A DNA stretch of 64,000 nt, taken from assembly GCF_000521785.1 (NCBI RefSeq), contig NZ_JALZ01000015.1:1-64000 (forward strand). The letters are read 5' to 3'. Positions 43,435 through 53,168 of the stretch are shown in pieces. The translations under genes and the position numbers were made by a program. Each line of letters starts with the position of its first letter. Position 1 is the first letter of the stretch. This DNA comes from Roseivivax halodurans JCM 10272 (GTDB lineage Bacteria; Pseudomonadota; Alphaproteobacteria; Rhodobacterales; Rhodobacteraceae). The notes beneath the pieces were generated by a model. That model made no database searches. It was not told the origin of the DNA and was given only the letters and a program-made list of their open reading frames with translations.

Positions 43435-45879
43435 ATGTGTCGTTCCCTGCGGTCTCTCGGGGCCATCCTCCTTGCCCTCACGATCGCCGCCTGCCTCGCG
43501 CTCCCGCTGGCGGTCTCCGCGCCCGCCCCGGCCTGGGCGCAGGGCCAGCCCGCCGCCGAGAGCTCCGGAGGCGGCGGTGAAGGCGGCGGTGACGCCGCCA
43601 CCGAGACGCTCGCGCTGCAGAGCCTGCTGACGGTCCTGCAGGACGACGCCGCGCGCGAGGAACTCGTCACCCAGCTGCAATCTGTGCTCGATCAGGGCGA
43701 GGGCGGCGACGGCGACGGAGCTTCCGAGGGCGAGACCGGCGGCGCCGCCATCGACCCCGGCGAACGCCAGTCGCTCGGCGCGCAGGTGGCGGAGCTGACG
43801 CAGGGCATCGCCGAGACCGTGCTCGACGAGGTCAACGCGGTCGTCTCCAGCTTCTCGAGCGACCGCAACGTCTTCCGCGGTCTCAACGGCGGCGAGCTCT
43901 CGGTCCTCGTCGAGGCCTTCGGCAACCTCTTCCTGATCATCGCCATCACCGTCGCGGTCTATGTCGGCCTGCGCCTCGCGCTGGTGCCGTTCTTCCGCCG
44001 CATGGGCGCCCGCGCCGAAGAGGCGAGCTTCCTGCGGACGGTGCTGATCTATCTCGGCTCGGCCATCCTCGACGTCCTGATCGTGGTCCTCGCCTGGGCC
44101 ATCGGCTACGCCATCACCCTCCTCGTCATCGGCGATGCGGGACAGGTCGGCTTCCGTCAGGCGCTCTATCTCAACGCCTTCCTGCTGGTCGAGCTCGTCA
44201 AGGTGGCGATCCGCATGATCATCGCGCCCGCCGCGGGCGGGCTTCGGCTGGTCAACCTCTCGGACGGCGGCGCCAAGCGTCTCTACCGCCTCCTCAACCT
44301 CGTGGTGAGCGTGCTCGGCTACGGCCAGCTCCTGATCGTGCCGATCGTGAACCGCACCGTCGGCTTCACCGCGGGGCTCGGCGTCTCGGCGCTCCTGTCG
44401 CTGCTGGTGCTGCTCTACCTCGTCGTCTCGGTCGTGCGCTTCCGCAATCCGGTTGCGGACTGGCTGGCGCGCCGCCTCGCCTCGGCGACCTTCCATGACG
44501 AGACCGAGGACAGCGCCACCTACGGCGTGCCCGACCGCAACAAGCCCGGCGGCATCGTCGGCTCCTTCATCCGGCTCTGGCACTGGTTCATGCTCGCCTA
44601 TCTCGCCGTGATGTTCGTGATCATCATGACCCGTCCGGCTGACGTGGTCTTCGCGACCCTGGCGGCCTCGGGCAAGATCGCGCTCGCCATCCTCATCGGC
44701 TCGATGATCGTCGGCGCCTTCGGGCGCGCGGCCAAGAACGGCATCACCCTGCCCGACGAGATCCACGCCAAGCTGCCGCTCCTGCAGTCGCGCCTCAATT
44801 CGGTGGTCCCGAAGATCCTGATGATCCTGCGCATCGTCGTGGCGCTGGCCGTGGCGATCTACACGATCAACGTCATCGGCGTGCTCGGCATCGCGGACTG
44901 GCTCGCCTCGGACCGCGGCCTCATGTTCACCGGCGGGCTCGTCTCGGTCGCGTTCATCCTGATCATCGCCGCGGCGATCTGGCTCGCGCTCAACGCCTGG
45001 ATCGACTACCGGCTCGACGCGACCGTGGGCAAGGCGCCCACCTCGCGCGAACAGACGCTGCTGTCGCTCTTCCGGAACGCCGCGGTAATCGCGCTCATCA
45101 TCCTCACGCTGATGTTCGCGCTCTCCGAGATCGGCATCAATATCGGCCCGCTCCTCGCCTCCGCCGGTGTGCTCGGCCTCGCCATCGGTTTCGGCGCCCA
45201 GAAGATGGTGCAGGACATCATCACCGGCGTCTTCATCCAGCTCGAGAACGCGATGAACGTGGGCGACGTGGTGACAGTCGGCGGCACCACCGGCACGGTC
45301 GAGAAGCTGACCATCCGCTCGGTCAGCCTGCGCGCGCTCGACGGCACCTTCCACATCATCCCGTTCAGCTCGGTCGACATGGTGTCGAACTACATGCGCG
45401 AATTCGCCTACACCGTCACCGACATGGGCATCGCCTACCGCGAGGACATCGACGAGGCCAAGCAGGCCATGCATGACGGCTTCGACCAGCTGCGCCAGAG
45501 CGAGGCGGGCGAGGCCATCATCGGCGACATGGAATGGTTCGGCGTCAACTCGCTCGGCGACAGCGCGGTGGTGCTGCGGGCCCGGATCAAGACCCAGCCC
45601 GGCAGCCAGTGGGGAATCGGCCGCGCGTTCAACGAGATCCTCAAGAAGCTCTTCGACGAGCGCGGCATCGAGATCCCGTTCCCGCACCAGACGCTCTTCT
45701 TCGGCGAGAGCAAGGACGGCACCACCCAGACCCTGCGCCTGCGCGAGGTCGGTGCCGCCGAGGACGACGGGGGCGACACCGGCACCCCGCGCCCCCGCGG
45801 CGCGGACGAGGCCCGGACGCCCACCGGCGACGCCCCGCCCGACGCCGATCTCGGCCCCGATGCGGGCGGCGACCGCTAG
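43435..45879 (+). CDS. large MscS-family mechanosensitive channel
   Basis: An 814-residue mechanosensitive channel. A signal peptide (about 1-30) precedes a Gly/Glu-rich exported segment, then about ten membrane helices. The pore helix and MscS core lie near residues 570-620: LLASAGVLGLAIGFGAQKMVQDIITGVFIQLEN, followed by the beta domain with GDVVTVGGTTGTVEKLTIRS. The C-terminal alpha/beta domain ends near residue 770 and is followed by a disordered tail. It should open under hypo-osmotic shock, a fitting partner for ectoine accumulation. It starts after TGAGAG. Confidence 0.92.
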   Translation: MCRSLRSLGAILLALTIAACLALPLAVSAPAPAWAQGQPAAESSGGGGEGGGDAATETLALQSLLTVLQDDAAREELVTQLQSVLDQGEGGDGDGASEGETGGAAIDPGERQSLGAQVAELTQGIAETVLDEVNAVVSSFSSDRNVFRGLNGGELSVLVEAFGNLFLIIAITVAVYVGLRLALVPFFRRMGARAEEASFLRTVLIYLGSAILDVLIVVLAWAIGYAITLLVIGDAGQVGFRQALYLNAFLLVELVKVAIRMIIAPAAGGLRLVNLSDGGAKRLYRLLNLVVSVLGYGQLLIVPIVNRTVGFTAGLGVSALLSLLVLLYLVVSVVRFRNPVADWLARRLASATFHDETEDSATYGVPDRNKPGGIVGSFIRLWHWFMLAYLAVMFVIIMTRPADVVFATLAASGKIALAILIGSMIVGAFGRAAKNGITLPDEIHAKLPLLQSRLNSVVPKILMILRIVVALAVAIYTINVIGVLGIADWLASDRGLMFTGGLVSVAFILIIAAAIWLALNAWIDYRLDATVGKAPTSREQTLLSLFRNAAVIALIILTLMFALSEIGINIGPLLASAGVLGLAIGFGAQKMVQDIITGVFIQLENAMNVGDVVTVGGTTGTVEKLTIRSVSLRALDGTFHIIPFSSVDMVSNYMREFAYTVTDMGIAYREDIDEAKQAMHDGFDQLRQSEAGEAIIGDMEWFGVNSLGDSAVVLRARIKTQPGSQWGIGRAFNEILKKLFDERGIEIPFPHQTLFFGESKDGTTQTLRLREVGAAEDDGGDTGTPRPRGADEARTPTGDAPPDADLGPDAGGDR

Positions 45880-45920
45880 CGCGCGGCTTGCCTCGGGGCC
45901 GGGCCCGTGCATAGCCTGAA

Positions 45921-45946
45921 CCGGTGCGGCACTCCCGCCGCGCCGG
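45921..45946 (+). terminator. hairpin after the mscS gene
   Basis: CCGGTGCGGC pairs with GCCGCGCCGG (10 bp, one T-G) around a 6-base loop, 41 bases after the stop. No T run follows, so it may be a transcript-end structure rather than a terminator. The next gene starts 16 bases on. Confidence 0.35.
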
Positions 45947-45962
45947 TCCGGATGCACCTCTC

Positions 45963-46493
45963 ATGGCCAAGCTCGTCTTCGGAATGAACCAGTCGCTCGA
46001 CGGCTTCGTCGACCACACCGAGTTCGCGCCCGACCCTGATCTCTTCCGCCACTTCGTCGCCGAGGCCGAGGCGCAGACCGGCAGCCTCTACGGCCGCAAG
46101 ATCTACGAGATCATGCGCTACTGGGACGACGACCGCCCCGAATGGAACGCCGACGAACGCGCCTTCGCGGCGGCCTGGCGGGCGCAGCGCAAATGGGTCG
46201 TCTCCCGCGCGACACCTGCCCTCGGCGCAAGCGCCGAGCTCGTCCGGGGCGATCTGGCAACCGCCATCCGCGCGCTGAAATCCGACATCGAAGGCGAGAT
46301 CGAGGTGGCGGGACCCGACCTCGCGCACAGCCTGACCGGGCTCGGGCTGATCGACGAGTACCGCATCTACCTGCATCCCGTGGTGCTCGGGCACGGCACG
46401 CCCTATTTCGCGGGCCCGCGCCCGCCCCTGCGGCTCCTGAGCTGCGATCGCATCGGGCAGGATGTCATCCGTTTAAGCTACGCGCCGGTCTGA
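45963..46493 (+). CDS. dihydrofolate reductase family (RibD C-terminal-like) protein
   Basis: A 176-residue protein with the RibD C-terminal/DHFR fold: KLVFGMNQSLDGFVDH at the N terminus, GRKIYEIMRYW, and the IEVAGPDLAHSLTGLGLIDEYRIYLHPVVLGHGTPYF segment near the end. Proteins of this YyaP/YwjB group bind NADPH, but their substrates are mostly unknown. It is not the folate-pathway enzyme FolA. It follows mscS on the plus strand and is convergent with livF. Confidence 0.88.
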   Translation: MAKLVFGMNQSLDGFVDHTEFAPDPDLFRHFVAEAEAQTGSLYGRKIYEIMRYWDDDRPEWNADERAFAAAWRAQRKWVVSRATPALGASAELVRGDLATAIRALKSDIEGEIEVAGPDLAHSLTGLGLIDEYRIYLHPVVLGHGTPYFAGPRPPLRLLSCDRIGQDVIRLSYAPV

Positions 46494-46508
46494 CCCGCCC
46501 GCGCAGCG

Positions 46509-47222
46509 TCAGACCGACAGGTAGGCGTCCCGCACCTGCGGCTGCGCATCGAGCTCCGCGAGAGTGCCGTCGAAGCGCACGGCCCCGTGTTCGAGGATCA
46601 CCGCACGGTCCGCGACCGCATGGGCGAAATGCAGGTTCTGCTCGGAGAGCAGCACCGTCAGCCCTTCGGACTTGAGCCGCAGGATCGCGGCGGCCATCTG
46701 CTCGACGATCACCGGCGCAATACCCTCGGACGGCTCGTCGAGGAGGACGAGGCTGGGGTTGCCCATCAGCGTCCGCGCGATGGTCAGCATCTGCTGCTCC
46801 CCGCCCGAGAGCGCCTTGCCGAGATTGCCGCGCCGCTCCGCGAGGTTCGGAAAGAGATCGAAGAGCGCCGCCTCGGTCCAGGGGGCCGCGCCCTCCCGCG
46901 GCCTCTGGCGCCCGACCTCGAGGTTCTCGGCAACCGTCAGCTGCGTGAAGATGCGCCGCTCCTCGGGCACGTAGCCGAGCCCCGCCTTGGCGACCCGGTG
47001 CGGCGGCCAGCGCGTGATGTCCTGCCCCCGGAACGTCACCCGCCCCCGCCGCGGCGGCACGAGCTGCATGACGGACTTGAGCGTCGTCGTCTTGCCCGCC
47101 CCGTTGCGCCCGAGGAGCGCCACGACCTCTCCGGCACGGGCGTCGAAGCTCACGCCGTGCAGCACCTGGGCGCGGCCGTAGAAGGTCTCGAGCCCCGAGA
47201 CGGAGAGCATGGGATCAGCCAT
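46509..47222 (-). CDS. livF: branched-chain amino-acid type ABC transporter ATP-binding protein LivF
   Basis: A 237-residue ABC ATPase. Walker A is GRNGAGKTT (about residues 36-44), the signature LSGGEQQML and Walker B LVLLDEP. The short length, YVPEERRIF and SEQNLHFAHAVADRAVILEHG are typical of LivF. It energises the importer with LivG, LivHM and LivK encoded upstream. Its start overlaps the livG stop by 8 bases. It is the last gene of the livK-livHM-livG-livF unit. Confidence 0.94.
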   Translation of the reverse strand: MADPMLSVSGLETFYGRAQVLHGVSFDARAGEVVALLGRNGAGKTTTLKSVMQLVPPRRGRVTFRGQDITRWPPHRVAKAGLGYVPEERRIFTQLTVAENLEVGRQRPREGAAPWTEAALFDLFPNLAERRGNLGKALSGGEQQMLTIARTLMGNPSLVLLDEPSEGIAPVIVEQMAAAILRLKSEGLTVLLSEQNLHFAHAVADRAVILEHGAVRFDGTLAELDAQPQVRDAYLSV

Positions 47223-47988
47223 CCGCGCCCCTCCCCGCCGTGATCGCCCCGCCGCCGAGATAGACCTCCCGCACGCGGGCATCGCCGCGGATCGCCTGCG
47301 GGGTGCCATCCGCGATGATCTGCCCGCGGTTCATCACCATGATCCTCTGCGCATGGCCAAAGACGACGTCCATGTCGTGCTCGGTGAAGAGCACCGCCGT
47401 CCCCCGCTCCGCCACGATCCCGGCGACCAGCTCCATCAGCGCCGCGCGCTCGCCGGGCGCCATCCCCGCGGTCGGCTCGTCCATCAGGAGGAGCCTCGGT
47501 GCATGCGCCAGCGCCATCGCCAGCTCCAGCCGCTTGAGGTCCCCGTAGGCGAGGATCGCCGCGTGCCGCTCGGCCTGCGCCCCCATGCCGACGGTCTCGA
47601 GCAGCGCCATCGCCTCGTCGCGGTAGAGACGGTGGGCGCGAGGGATCAGCGAAAAGGTCCGCCGGTGATGCGAGAGGCACGCCATCTGCACGTTCTCGAT
47701 CACCCGCATCGAGGCATAGGTCGCGGTGATCTGGAACGTCCGCCCGACGCCCGCCCGCCAGATCCGCCGCGCGGGCCATCCGGTGATGTCGCGCCCCTCG
47801 AGCAGCACCTGCCCCGAGCTTGGCGCAAGCTGCCCCATCGCCATGTTGAAACAGGTGGACTTGCCCGCCCCGTTCGGCCCGATCAGCGCCAGAAGCTCGC
47901 CCGGCGCCAGCGCAAAACTCACATCGTCGACGGCGCGGATCGCGCCGAAGTGGCGCGTCAGATGCCGGGCTTCGAGGACGGGGGTCAT
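47215..47988 (-). CDS. livG: branched-chain amino-acid type ABC transporter ATP-binding protein LivG
   Basis: A 257-residue ABC ATPase. Walker A is GPNGAGKST, and it carries the LivG-type insertion with RAGVGRTFQIT. The D-loop and H-loop end in LFTEHDMDVVFGHAQRIMVMNRGQ. It pairs with LivF in the importer. AGGTGG precedes the ATG at 47988. The upstream frame stays open through a dispersed repeat but that stretch is not part of the family. The signature region (AYGDLKRLELAMAL) lacks a perfect LSGGQ, common in LivG. Confidence 0.93.
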   Translation of the reverse strand: MTPVLEARHLTRHFGAIRAVDDVSFALAPGELLALIGPNGAGKSTCFNMAMGQLAPSSGQVLLEGRDITGWPARRIWRAGVGRTFQITATYASMRVIENVQMACLSHHRRTFSLIPRAHRLYRDEAMALLETVGMGAQAERHAAILAYGDLKRLELAMALAHAPRLLLMDEPTAGMAPGERAALMELVAGIVAERGTAVLFTEHDMDVVFGHAQRIMVMNRGQIIADGTPQAIRGDARVREVYLGGGAITAGRGADG

Positions 47989-48023
47989 CGCGGGCCACCT
48001 TCCGCGGGATGGCGGCTTGCGGA

Positions 48024-48072
48024 GCGAGGGCTCTGCCCTCGCGCTCCCGGAGTATTTGTACCAAGAAGAAGG
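48024..48072 (-). repeat. dispersed hairpin repeat, copy D
   Basis: Reverse-oriented copy in the 94-base gap between livG and livHM: hairpin arms GCGAGGGC/GCCCTCGC around TCT, then GCTCCCGGAGTATTTGTA and CCAAGAAGAAG. It interrupts an operon, so the hairpin must not fully stop transcription, or the ATPase genes have their own promoter. Confidence 0.85.
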
Positions 48073-48082
48073 GGGGACGCGG

Positions 48083-49930
48083 TCATCTGTCCTCACCCCC
48101 CTGCCGGCGGGCGAGGCGCTTCAACGTGCCGACGATACCCTCGGGGGCGGCGATGACCACCGCGATGATCAGAAGGCCGAGTGCGAGGCGCCAGTAGTCG
48201 AAGCGGGTCAGCAGGTCCTCGGCGCTCTTGAAGACGCCGCCGCCGACCCAGCCGCCCGAGAGCGTCTTCACCCCGCCGAGGAACACGACGATGAGCGCAT
48301 CGAAGCTGCGCGCGATCTCGAGCTCGTTGGGAAAGACCGAGCCCTTGGAGAAGGTGAAGAGCCCGCCCGCGAGCCCCGCCATTGCGCCGGCGAAGGCGAA
48401 GGCGACCAGACGGATGCGGCGCGTGTCGAGTCCCGTCGCCTCCGCGCGGAGCGGCGCGTCGCGCGAGGCGCGCAGCGCGTAGCCGAAGGGCGCGTGGGCG
48501 GCGTGGCGCAGCACAAGGATGCCGCCGACGCAGAGGACCAGCGTCAACCAGAAGAACGCCGCGCCGCCCGAGGCCCAGTCCGCGGGCCAGATCCCGACGA
48601 TCCCGTCGTCTCCGCCCGTCACGTCGCCCCACTGGTAGACGAGCGACCACAGAAGCTGCGCGAAGGCGAGCGTCAGCATCGCGAAATAGACCCCGCTGGC
48701 GCGAAGCGCGACCCAGCCGACGATCAGCGCGCCGAGCCCCGCGCCGAGGGGCGCGAGGATCAGCGCCAGCTCCATCGGCGTGTCCGCGTGACGCACGAGC
48801 AGAGCCGCGACATAGGCGCCGCCGCCGTAGAACGCCGCATGTCCGAAGGAGACGAGCCCGCCCTGCCCGAGCAGGAAATGCAGCGAGGCGGCGAAGAGGC
48901 AGAAGATCAGGATGTCGGTCGCCAGCACCAGCGCGAAGCCGCCGCCCCAGGCGGGCAGCGTCGCCAGGAGGACGAGCGCCGCGGCGACGCCCGCCCGCAC
49001 CGGCCAGCCCGCCGGACGGACCGGCTCCTCGGGCGCGCCGACCTGCCCGAGCTCGCCCGCGACCTCCGCGCGCCCGAGGAGCCCGAAGGGCCACCATATC
49101 AGCACCGCGACCATGACGACATAGGTGAGGACCAGCGTCGATTGGGGCAGGTACGCCACCCCGAAGACGTTGATCACCGAGATCAGCACGCTCGCGATCA
49201 GCGCCCCCGGCAGCGATCCCATGCCGCCGATCACCACCACGACGAAGACCTGCGCGAGAATGGTGAAATCCATCAGCAGGTCCGCGCCCCCTTTCGGCAG
49301 CTGCAGCGCGCCGCCGAGGCCGGCGAGCGCGCAGCCGAGGAAGAACGTGCCGGTGAAGAGCCAACTCTGGTTCACGCCCAGCGCGCCGACCATCTCGCGG
49401 TCCTGCGTCGCGGCGCGCACGAGGATGCCGACCCGCGTCTTCGCGATGAGGTACCAGAGCGCCAGCGCCACCCCGGGCGTGATCGCGATGAGGGCGAGGT
49501 CGTATTGCGGCACCGGCTCGCCCATCACCCGCACCACGCCCGTCAGCCCCGGCGCGCGCGGCCCGAGAAGGTCCGTCGGCCCCCAAATCATCAGCGCCAG
49601 ATCCTGCACCACGAGGATCACGCCGAAGGTCGCGACCAGCTGGAAGAGCTCGGGCGCGGCGTAGACCCGGCGCAGGATCAGCATCTCGACCGCCGCGCCG
49701 ACGAGCCCGACGATGACCCCCGCGACGAGGATCGCCCCCCAGAAGCCCAGCGCCCCCGGCAGGACCTGCATCGCGGACCAGCCCACATAGGCGCCGAGCA
49801 TGTAGAACGAGCCATGCGCGAAGTTCACGATCCGCGTCACGCCGAAGATCAGCGACAGCCCGGACGCGACCATGAAGAGCGCCCCGGCATTGGCGAGGCC
49901 GGTCAGCAGCTGCGCAAGGATCAGGCCCAT
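48083..49930 (-). CDS. fused LivH-LivM ABC permease
   Basis: A 615-residue inner-membrane protein joining the two permease subunits that are separate in E. coli. The LivH half (about 1-290) has GLSLIFGVTRIVNFAHGSFYMLGAY and the EAA-like GGMGSLPGAL. After a charged linker (about 300-330) comes the LivM half, with GQGGLVSFGHAAFYGGGAY and GGVKTLSGGWVGG. It forms the channel for the importer with LivG/LivF. The substrate may be amino acids, amides or other small organics. It lies 52 bases after livK. Confidence 0.92.
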   Translation of the reverse strand: MGLILAQLLTGLANAGALFMVASGLSLIFGVTRIVNFAHGSFYMLGAYVGWSAMQVLPGALGFWGAILVAGVIVGLVGAAVEMLILRRVYAAPELFQLVATFGVILVVQDLALMIWGPTDLLGPRAPGLTGVVRVMGEPVPQYDLALIAITPGVALALWYLIAKTRVGILVRAATQDREMVGALGVNQSWLFTGTFFLGCALAGLGGALQLPKGGADLLMDFTILAQVFVVVVIGGMGSLPGALIASVLISVINVFGVAYLPQSTLVLTYVVMVAVLIWWPFGLLGRAEVAGELGQVGAPEEPVRPAGWPVRAGVAAALVLLATLPAWGGGFALVLATDILIFCLFAASLHFLLGQGGLVSFGHAAFYGGGAYVAALLVRHADTPMELALILAPLGAGLGALIVGWVALRASGVYFAMLTLAFAQLLWSLVYQWGDVTGGDDGIVGIWPADWASGGAAFFWLTLVLCVGGILVLRHAAHAPFGYALRASRDAPLRAEATGLDTRRIRLVAFAFAGAMAGLAGGLFTFSKGSVFPNELEIARSFDALIVVFLGGVKTLSGGWVGGGVFKSAEDLLTRFDYWRLALGLLIIAVVIAAPEGIVGTLKRLARRQGGEDR

Positions 49931-49982
49931 GAGCGTCTCCGCTTGGCGGCGAGGGCGGGGCCGCGGCACCGCCCTCGCGGCG

Positions 49983-51182
49983 TCAGTCGGCGGGGCGCAG
50001 CTCGCGCACGCGCTCGTCGGACGGCAGGCAATCGGCGCCGTCCTCGTAGGTCCAGTCCACCATGACGCCCCCGCCGTCCCTGAGCGCGGTCGTGCCGACC
50101 CAGGCCCCGTGCGTCGCCTGGTTGTCGATCTCGCGGTAGGTGATCTCGCCGGCGGGCACGGCGACGGTCAGCCCCTCGAAGGCCTCGCGGATCGCCGCGC
50201 TCTCGGTCGAGCCCGCCGTCTCGATCGCCGCGGCGACCGACAGCGCCGTCGCGTAGCCGACGTTCGAGCCGTTCTTCGGCGTCTCGTCCCAGCGCGCCTC
50301 GTAGGCCGACACGAACTCCGCGCCCGCGCCGTCCTCGAAATCGTACCAGGGATAGCCGGTGACCACCCAGCCCTCGGGCGCCTCGGCGCCGAGCGGCTCG
50401 AGATATTCGGGCTCGCCCGAGAGGAGCCCGTAGACCTGCCGGTCCTCGAAGAGGCCGCGGGTCTCGCCCTCGCGCACGAACTTCGCGAGATCCGTGCCGA
50501 AGGTGACGTTGTAGATCGCGTCGGGCTTGGCGCGCTCCAGCGCCTGCACCTCGGCGCCCGCGTCGATGTCGAAGAGCGGCGGCCATTGCTCGGCGACGAA
50601 CTCCACGTCGGGCTTGAGCTCGGTCAGCACCTCCTTGAACGCCGCGACCGCATCCTTGCCGTAGGCGTAGTTGGGGGCGATCGTCGCGTAGGTCACGGCG
50701 TCCGTCCCGGCCGCGGCCTCGGCCAGCATCGCCGCCTGCATGTAGGTGGACGGCCGCAGCCGGAAGGTCCAGGCGTTGCCCTGGCCCCAGGTCAGCGCGT
50801 CGGCGAGCGGCTCCGAGGCGAGGTAGACGAATTCCCGCCGCGCCGCGAGCGAGGAGATCGCGAGGCCCACGTTCGACAGGATCGAGCCGGTGATCATCAC
50901 CGTGCCCTCGCGCCGCATCAGCTCCTCGGCGATCTTGATGGCCTCGCCGGGCTCGCCCTGATCGTCGCGGAAGACAAACTCGAGCGGCCGCCCGAGCACG
51001 CCGCCCGCCTCGTTGATCTCCTCGACCGCCATCTCGATGCCCCGGCGGTAGGGTTCGGCGAAGGCCGGCATGCGCGTGAAGTGGTTGATCTCGCCGATCT
51101 TGATCGGCTCCCCCTCCTGCGCGGCGGCGGGCAGTGACGCCAGAACGGCGGCGGCGAGCGTCGGGAACAGGGCTCGGGGCAT
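49983..51182 (-). CDS. periplasmic substrate-binding protein, LivK type
   Basis: A 399-residue type I periplasmic binding protein (Leu/Ile/Val-binding family). A signal peptide (MPRALFPTLAAAVLASLPAAA) precedes GEINHFTRMPAFAEPYRRGIEMAVEEINEAGGVLGRPLEF, the usual first lobe. The ligand is unclear: the FTRMPAFAEPYRR motif differs from classical LivK, so amides, aromatic acids or polar compounds are possible. GAGGAGG stands before the ATG at 51182. It is the first gene of the transporter unit. Confidence 0.92.
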   Translation of the reverse strand: MPRALFPTLAAAVLASLPAAAQEGEPIKIGEINHFTRMPAFAEPYRRGIEMAVEEINEAGGVLGRPLEFVFRDDQGEPGEAIKIAEELMRREGTVMITGSILSNVGLAISSLAARREFVYLASEPLADALTWGQGNAWTFRLRPSTYMQAAMLAEAAAGTDAVTYATIAPNYAYGKDAVAAFKEVLTELKPDVEFVAEQWPPLFDIDAGAEVQALERAKPDAIYNVTFGTDLAKFVREGETRGLFEDRQVYGLLSGEPEYLEPLGAEAPEGWVVTGYPWYDFEDGAGAEFVSAYEARWDETPKNGSNVGYATALSVAAAIETAGSTESAAIREAFEGLTVAVPAGEITYREIDNQATHGAWVGTTALRDGGGVMVDWTYEDGADCLPSDERVRELRPAD

Positions 51183-51263
51183 GTCGGTCCTCCTCAAGGG
51201 GATGCTGGGCCCGCTTGTCGTGTCTTGCGCGCCGTTTGCCAAGCCCGCCGTTGCGGCCGGCGG

Positions 51264-53063
51264 CTATTCCGCGGCGATGCCGTCGGTGAACTGCAGCCGC
51301 GCGAGCCGCGCATAGAGCCCGCCCTCGGCGACCAGCGCGTCGTGCCCGCCGGTCGCGACGATGCGCCCGTCCTCCATCACCACGATCCGGTCCGCCTTCT
51401 TCACGGTGGCGAGCCGATGCGCGACGATCAGCGTGGTGCGGCTGCGCGAGAGCTCGTCCACCGCCGCCTGCACCGCCCGCTCGCTCTCGGCATCGAGCGC
51501 CGAGGTCGCCTCGTCGAGGAGCAGCACCGGCGCGTCCCGCAGGATCGCCCGTGCGATCGCAATGCGCTGTTTCTGCCCGCCCGACAGCATCACGCCCCGC
51601 TCGCCGAGCCAGGTGTCGTAGCCCTCGGGCAGCCGCGCGATGAAGTCGTGCGCCGCCGCCGCGCGCGCCGCCGCCTCGATCTCGGCCTCGTCCGCATCGG
51701 GGCGCCCGAACCGGATGTTGTCCCGCGCCGAGGCGGCGAAGATCACCGGGTCCTGCGGCACGAGCGCGAGGTGGCGGCGGAACTCCCGCCGCGCGAGCCG
51801 GTCGAGCGGCACGCCGTCGAGCATCACCCGCCCCTCGTCCGGATCGTAGAAGCGCTGGAGGAGCTGGATGAGCGTCGACTTGCCCGCCCCCGAGGGCCCG
51901 ACGATGGCGACGGTCTCTCCGGGCTTCACGTCGAGATCCACGTGGTCGAGCGCGGCGATCCCCGGCCGCGAGGGGTAGGAGAACGACACGTCCTCGAACC
52001 GCACCGCGCCGCGCACCGGCTCGGGGAGCGTCTCGGGGCTCTCGGGATCGGTGATCGCGTCCTCGGCGTCGAGCAGCTCGACCAGCCGCTCGGTAGCGCC
52101 GGCGGCGCGCTGAAGCTCGCCGAAGATCTCCGACAGGGCCGCGACCGCGCCCGCGACCATCACCGAGTAGATCAGGAACTGCACCAGCGCGCCCACGGTC
52201 ATCTCTCCGGCGCGCACGTCCCACGCGCCCATCCAGAGCACGCCGACGATGCCGGTGAAGACGAGGAAGATCACGATCGCCGTCAGGATCGCCCGCGTGA
52301 AGATCCGCCGCCGCGTCGCATCGAAGCTCTTTTCCGTCACGCTCGCGAACCCGGCCTTCGAGATCGCCTCGTGGGTGTAGCTCTGCACCGTCTGCACCGC
52401 GAGCAGCGCCTCGGAGGCCGATCCCGAGGAGGCCGCGATCCAGTCCTGGCTCTCGCGGCTGAGACTGCGCAGCCGCCGCCCGAGCACGAGGATCGGCACC
52501 ACCACCGCCGGCACGATCAGCAGCACCATCGCGGTCAGCTTCCACGAGGTCGCGATCATCAGGCCGATGCCGCCCACCAGCAGCAGCGCGTTGCGCAGCG
52601 CGATCGAGATCGACGAGCCGATGACCGACAGGATCAACGTGGTGTCGGTGGTGATCCGGCTCAGCACCTCGCCGGTCATGACCTTCTCATAGAACACTGG
52701 CGACAGGCCGATCACCCGGTCGAACACCGCCTTGCGGATATCCGCGACCACCCGCTCGCCCAGCCGCGTCACCAGCGCGTAGCGCAGCGCCGTGCCGAGC
52801 GCGAGCAGGCCCGCGATGCCGAGCGCGGCGAGGAAGTACTGGTCGAGCAGCGCTGCATCCGGCCCCTCGAAATTGTCCACCACGCGGCGCACCGCCAGCG
52901 GCAGCACCAGCGACACCGCGGCGGTCAGCACCAGCGAGGCGAGCGCGGCGGCGAGAAGCGCCCGATAGGGATCGAGAAACGGCCAGAGCCGCGCCAGCAT
53001 GCCCAGCTTGCGCGACTTCGCCCGCTCGTCCTGCGCGCCCGCATGCGCGGTATCTCGAGCCAT
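51264..53063 (-). CDS. ABC exporter half-transporter (ABCB/MsbA-like)
   Basis: A 599-residue protein that fuses a six-helix membrane domain (about 25-310) with a C-terminal ATPase. Walker A is GPSGAGKST (about 381-389), the signature LSGGQKQRIAIARA, Walker B VLLLDEATSALD and the H-loop VAHRL. It should work as a homodimer that exports lipids or hydrophobic compounds. The group is annotated as ABC transporter ATP-binding protein/permease in Rhodobacterales. GGAGG precedes the start. It may be a separate unit from livK, 81 bases downstream. Confidence 0.93.
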   Translation of the reverse strand: MARDTAHAGAQDERAKSRKLGMLARLWPFLDPYRALLAAALASLVLTAAVSLVLPLAVRRVVDNFEGPDAALLDQYFLAALGIAGLLALGTALRYALVTRLGERVVADIRKAVFDRVIGLSPVFYEKVMTGEVLSRITTDTTLILSVIGSSISIALRNALLLVGGIGLMIATSWKLTAMVLLIVPAVVVPILVLGRRLRSLSRESQDWIAASSGSASEALLAVQTVQSYTHEAISKAGFASVTEKSFDATRRRIFTRAILTAIVIFLVFTGIVGVLWMGAWDVRAGEMTVGALVQFLIYSVMVAGAVAALSEIFGELQRAAGATERLVELLDAEDAITDPESPETLPEPVRGAVRFEDVSFSYPSRPGIAALDHVDLDVKPGETVAIVGPSGAGKSTLIQLLQRFYDPDEGRVMLDGVPLDRLARREFRRHLALVPQDPVIFAASARDNIRFGRPDADEAEIEAAARAAAAHDFIARLPEGYDTWLGERGVMLSGGQKQRIAIARAILRDAPVLLLDEATSALDAESERAVQAAVDELSRSRTTLIVAHRLATVKKADRIVVMEDGRIVATGGHDALVAEGGLYARLARLQFTDGIAAE

Positions 53064-53168
53064 GCGCCCCTCCGTTCCAGATGCGAACCCGTTCTGCCAT
53101 TCTGAGAGCCGGGGTCAAGCGGCGCGAGGCCGCAGGGGGATGCGAAGGCGTGTCAGGGGGGGAAGATC

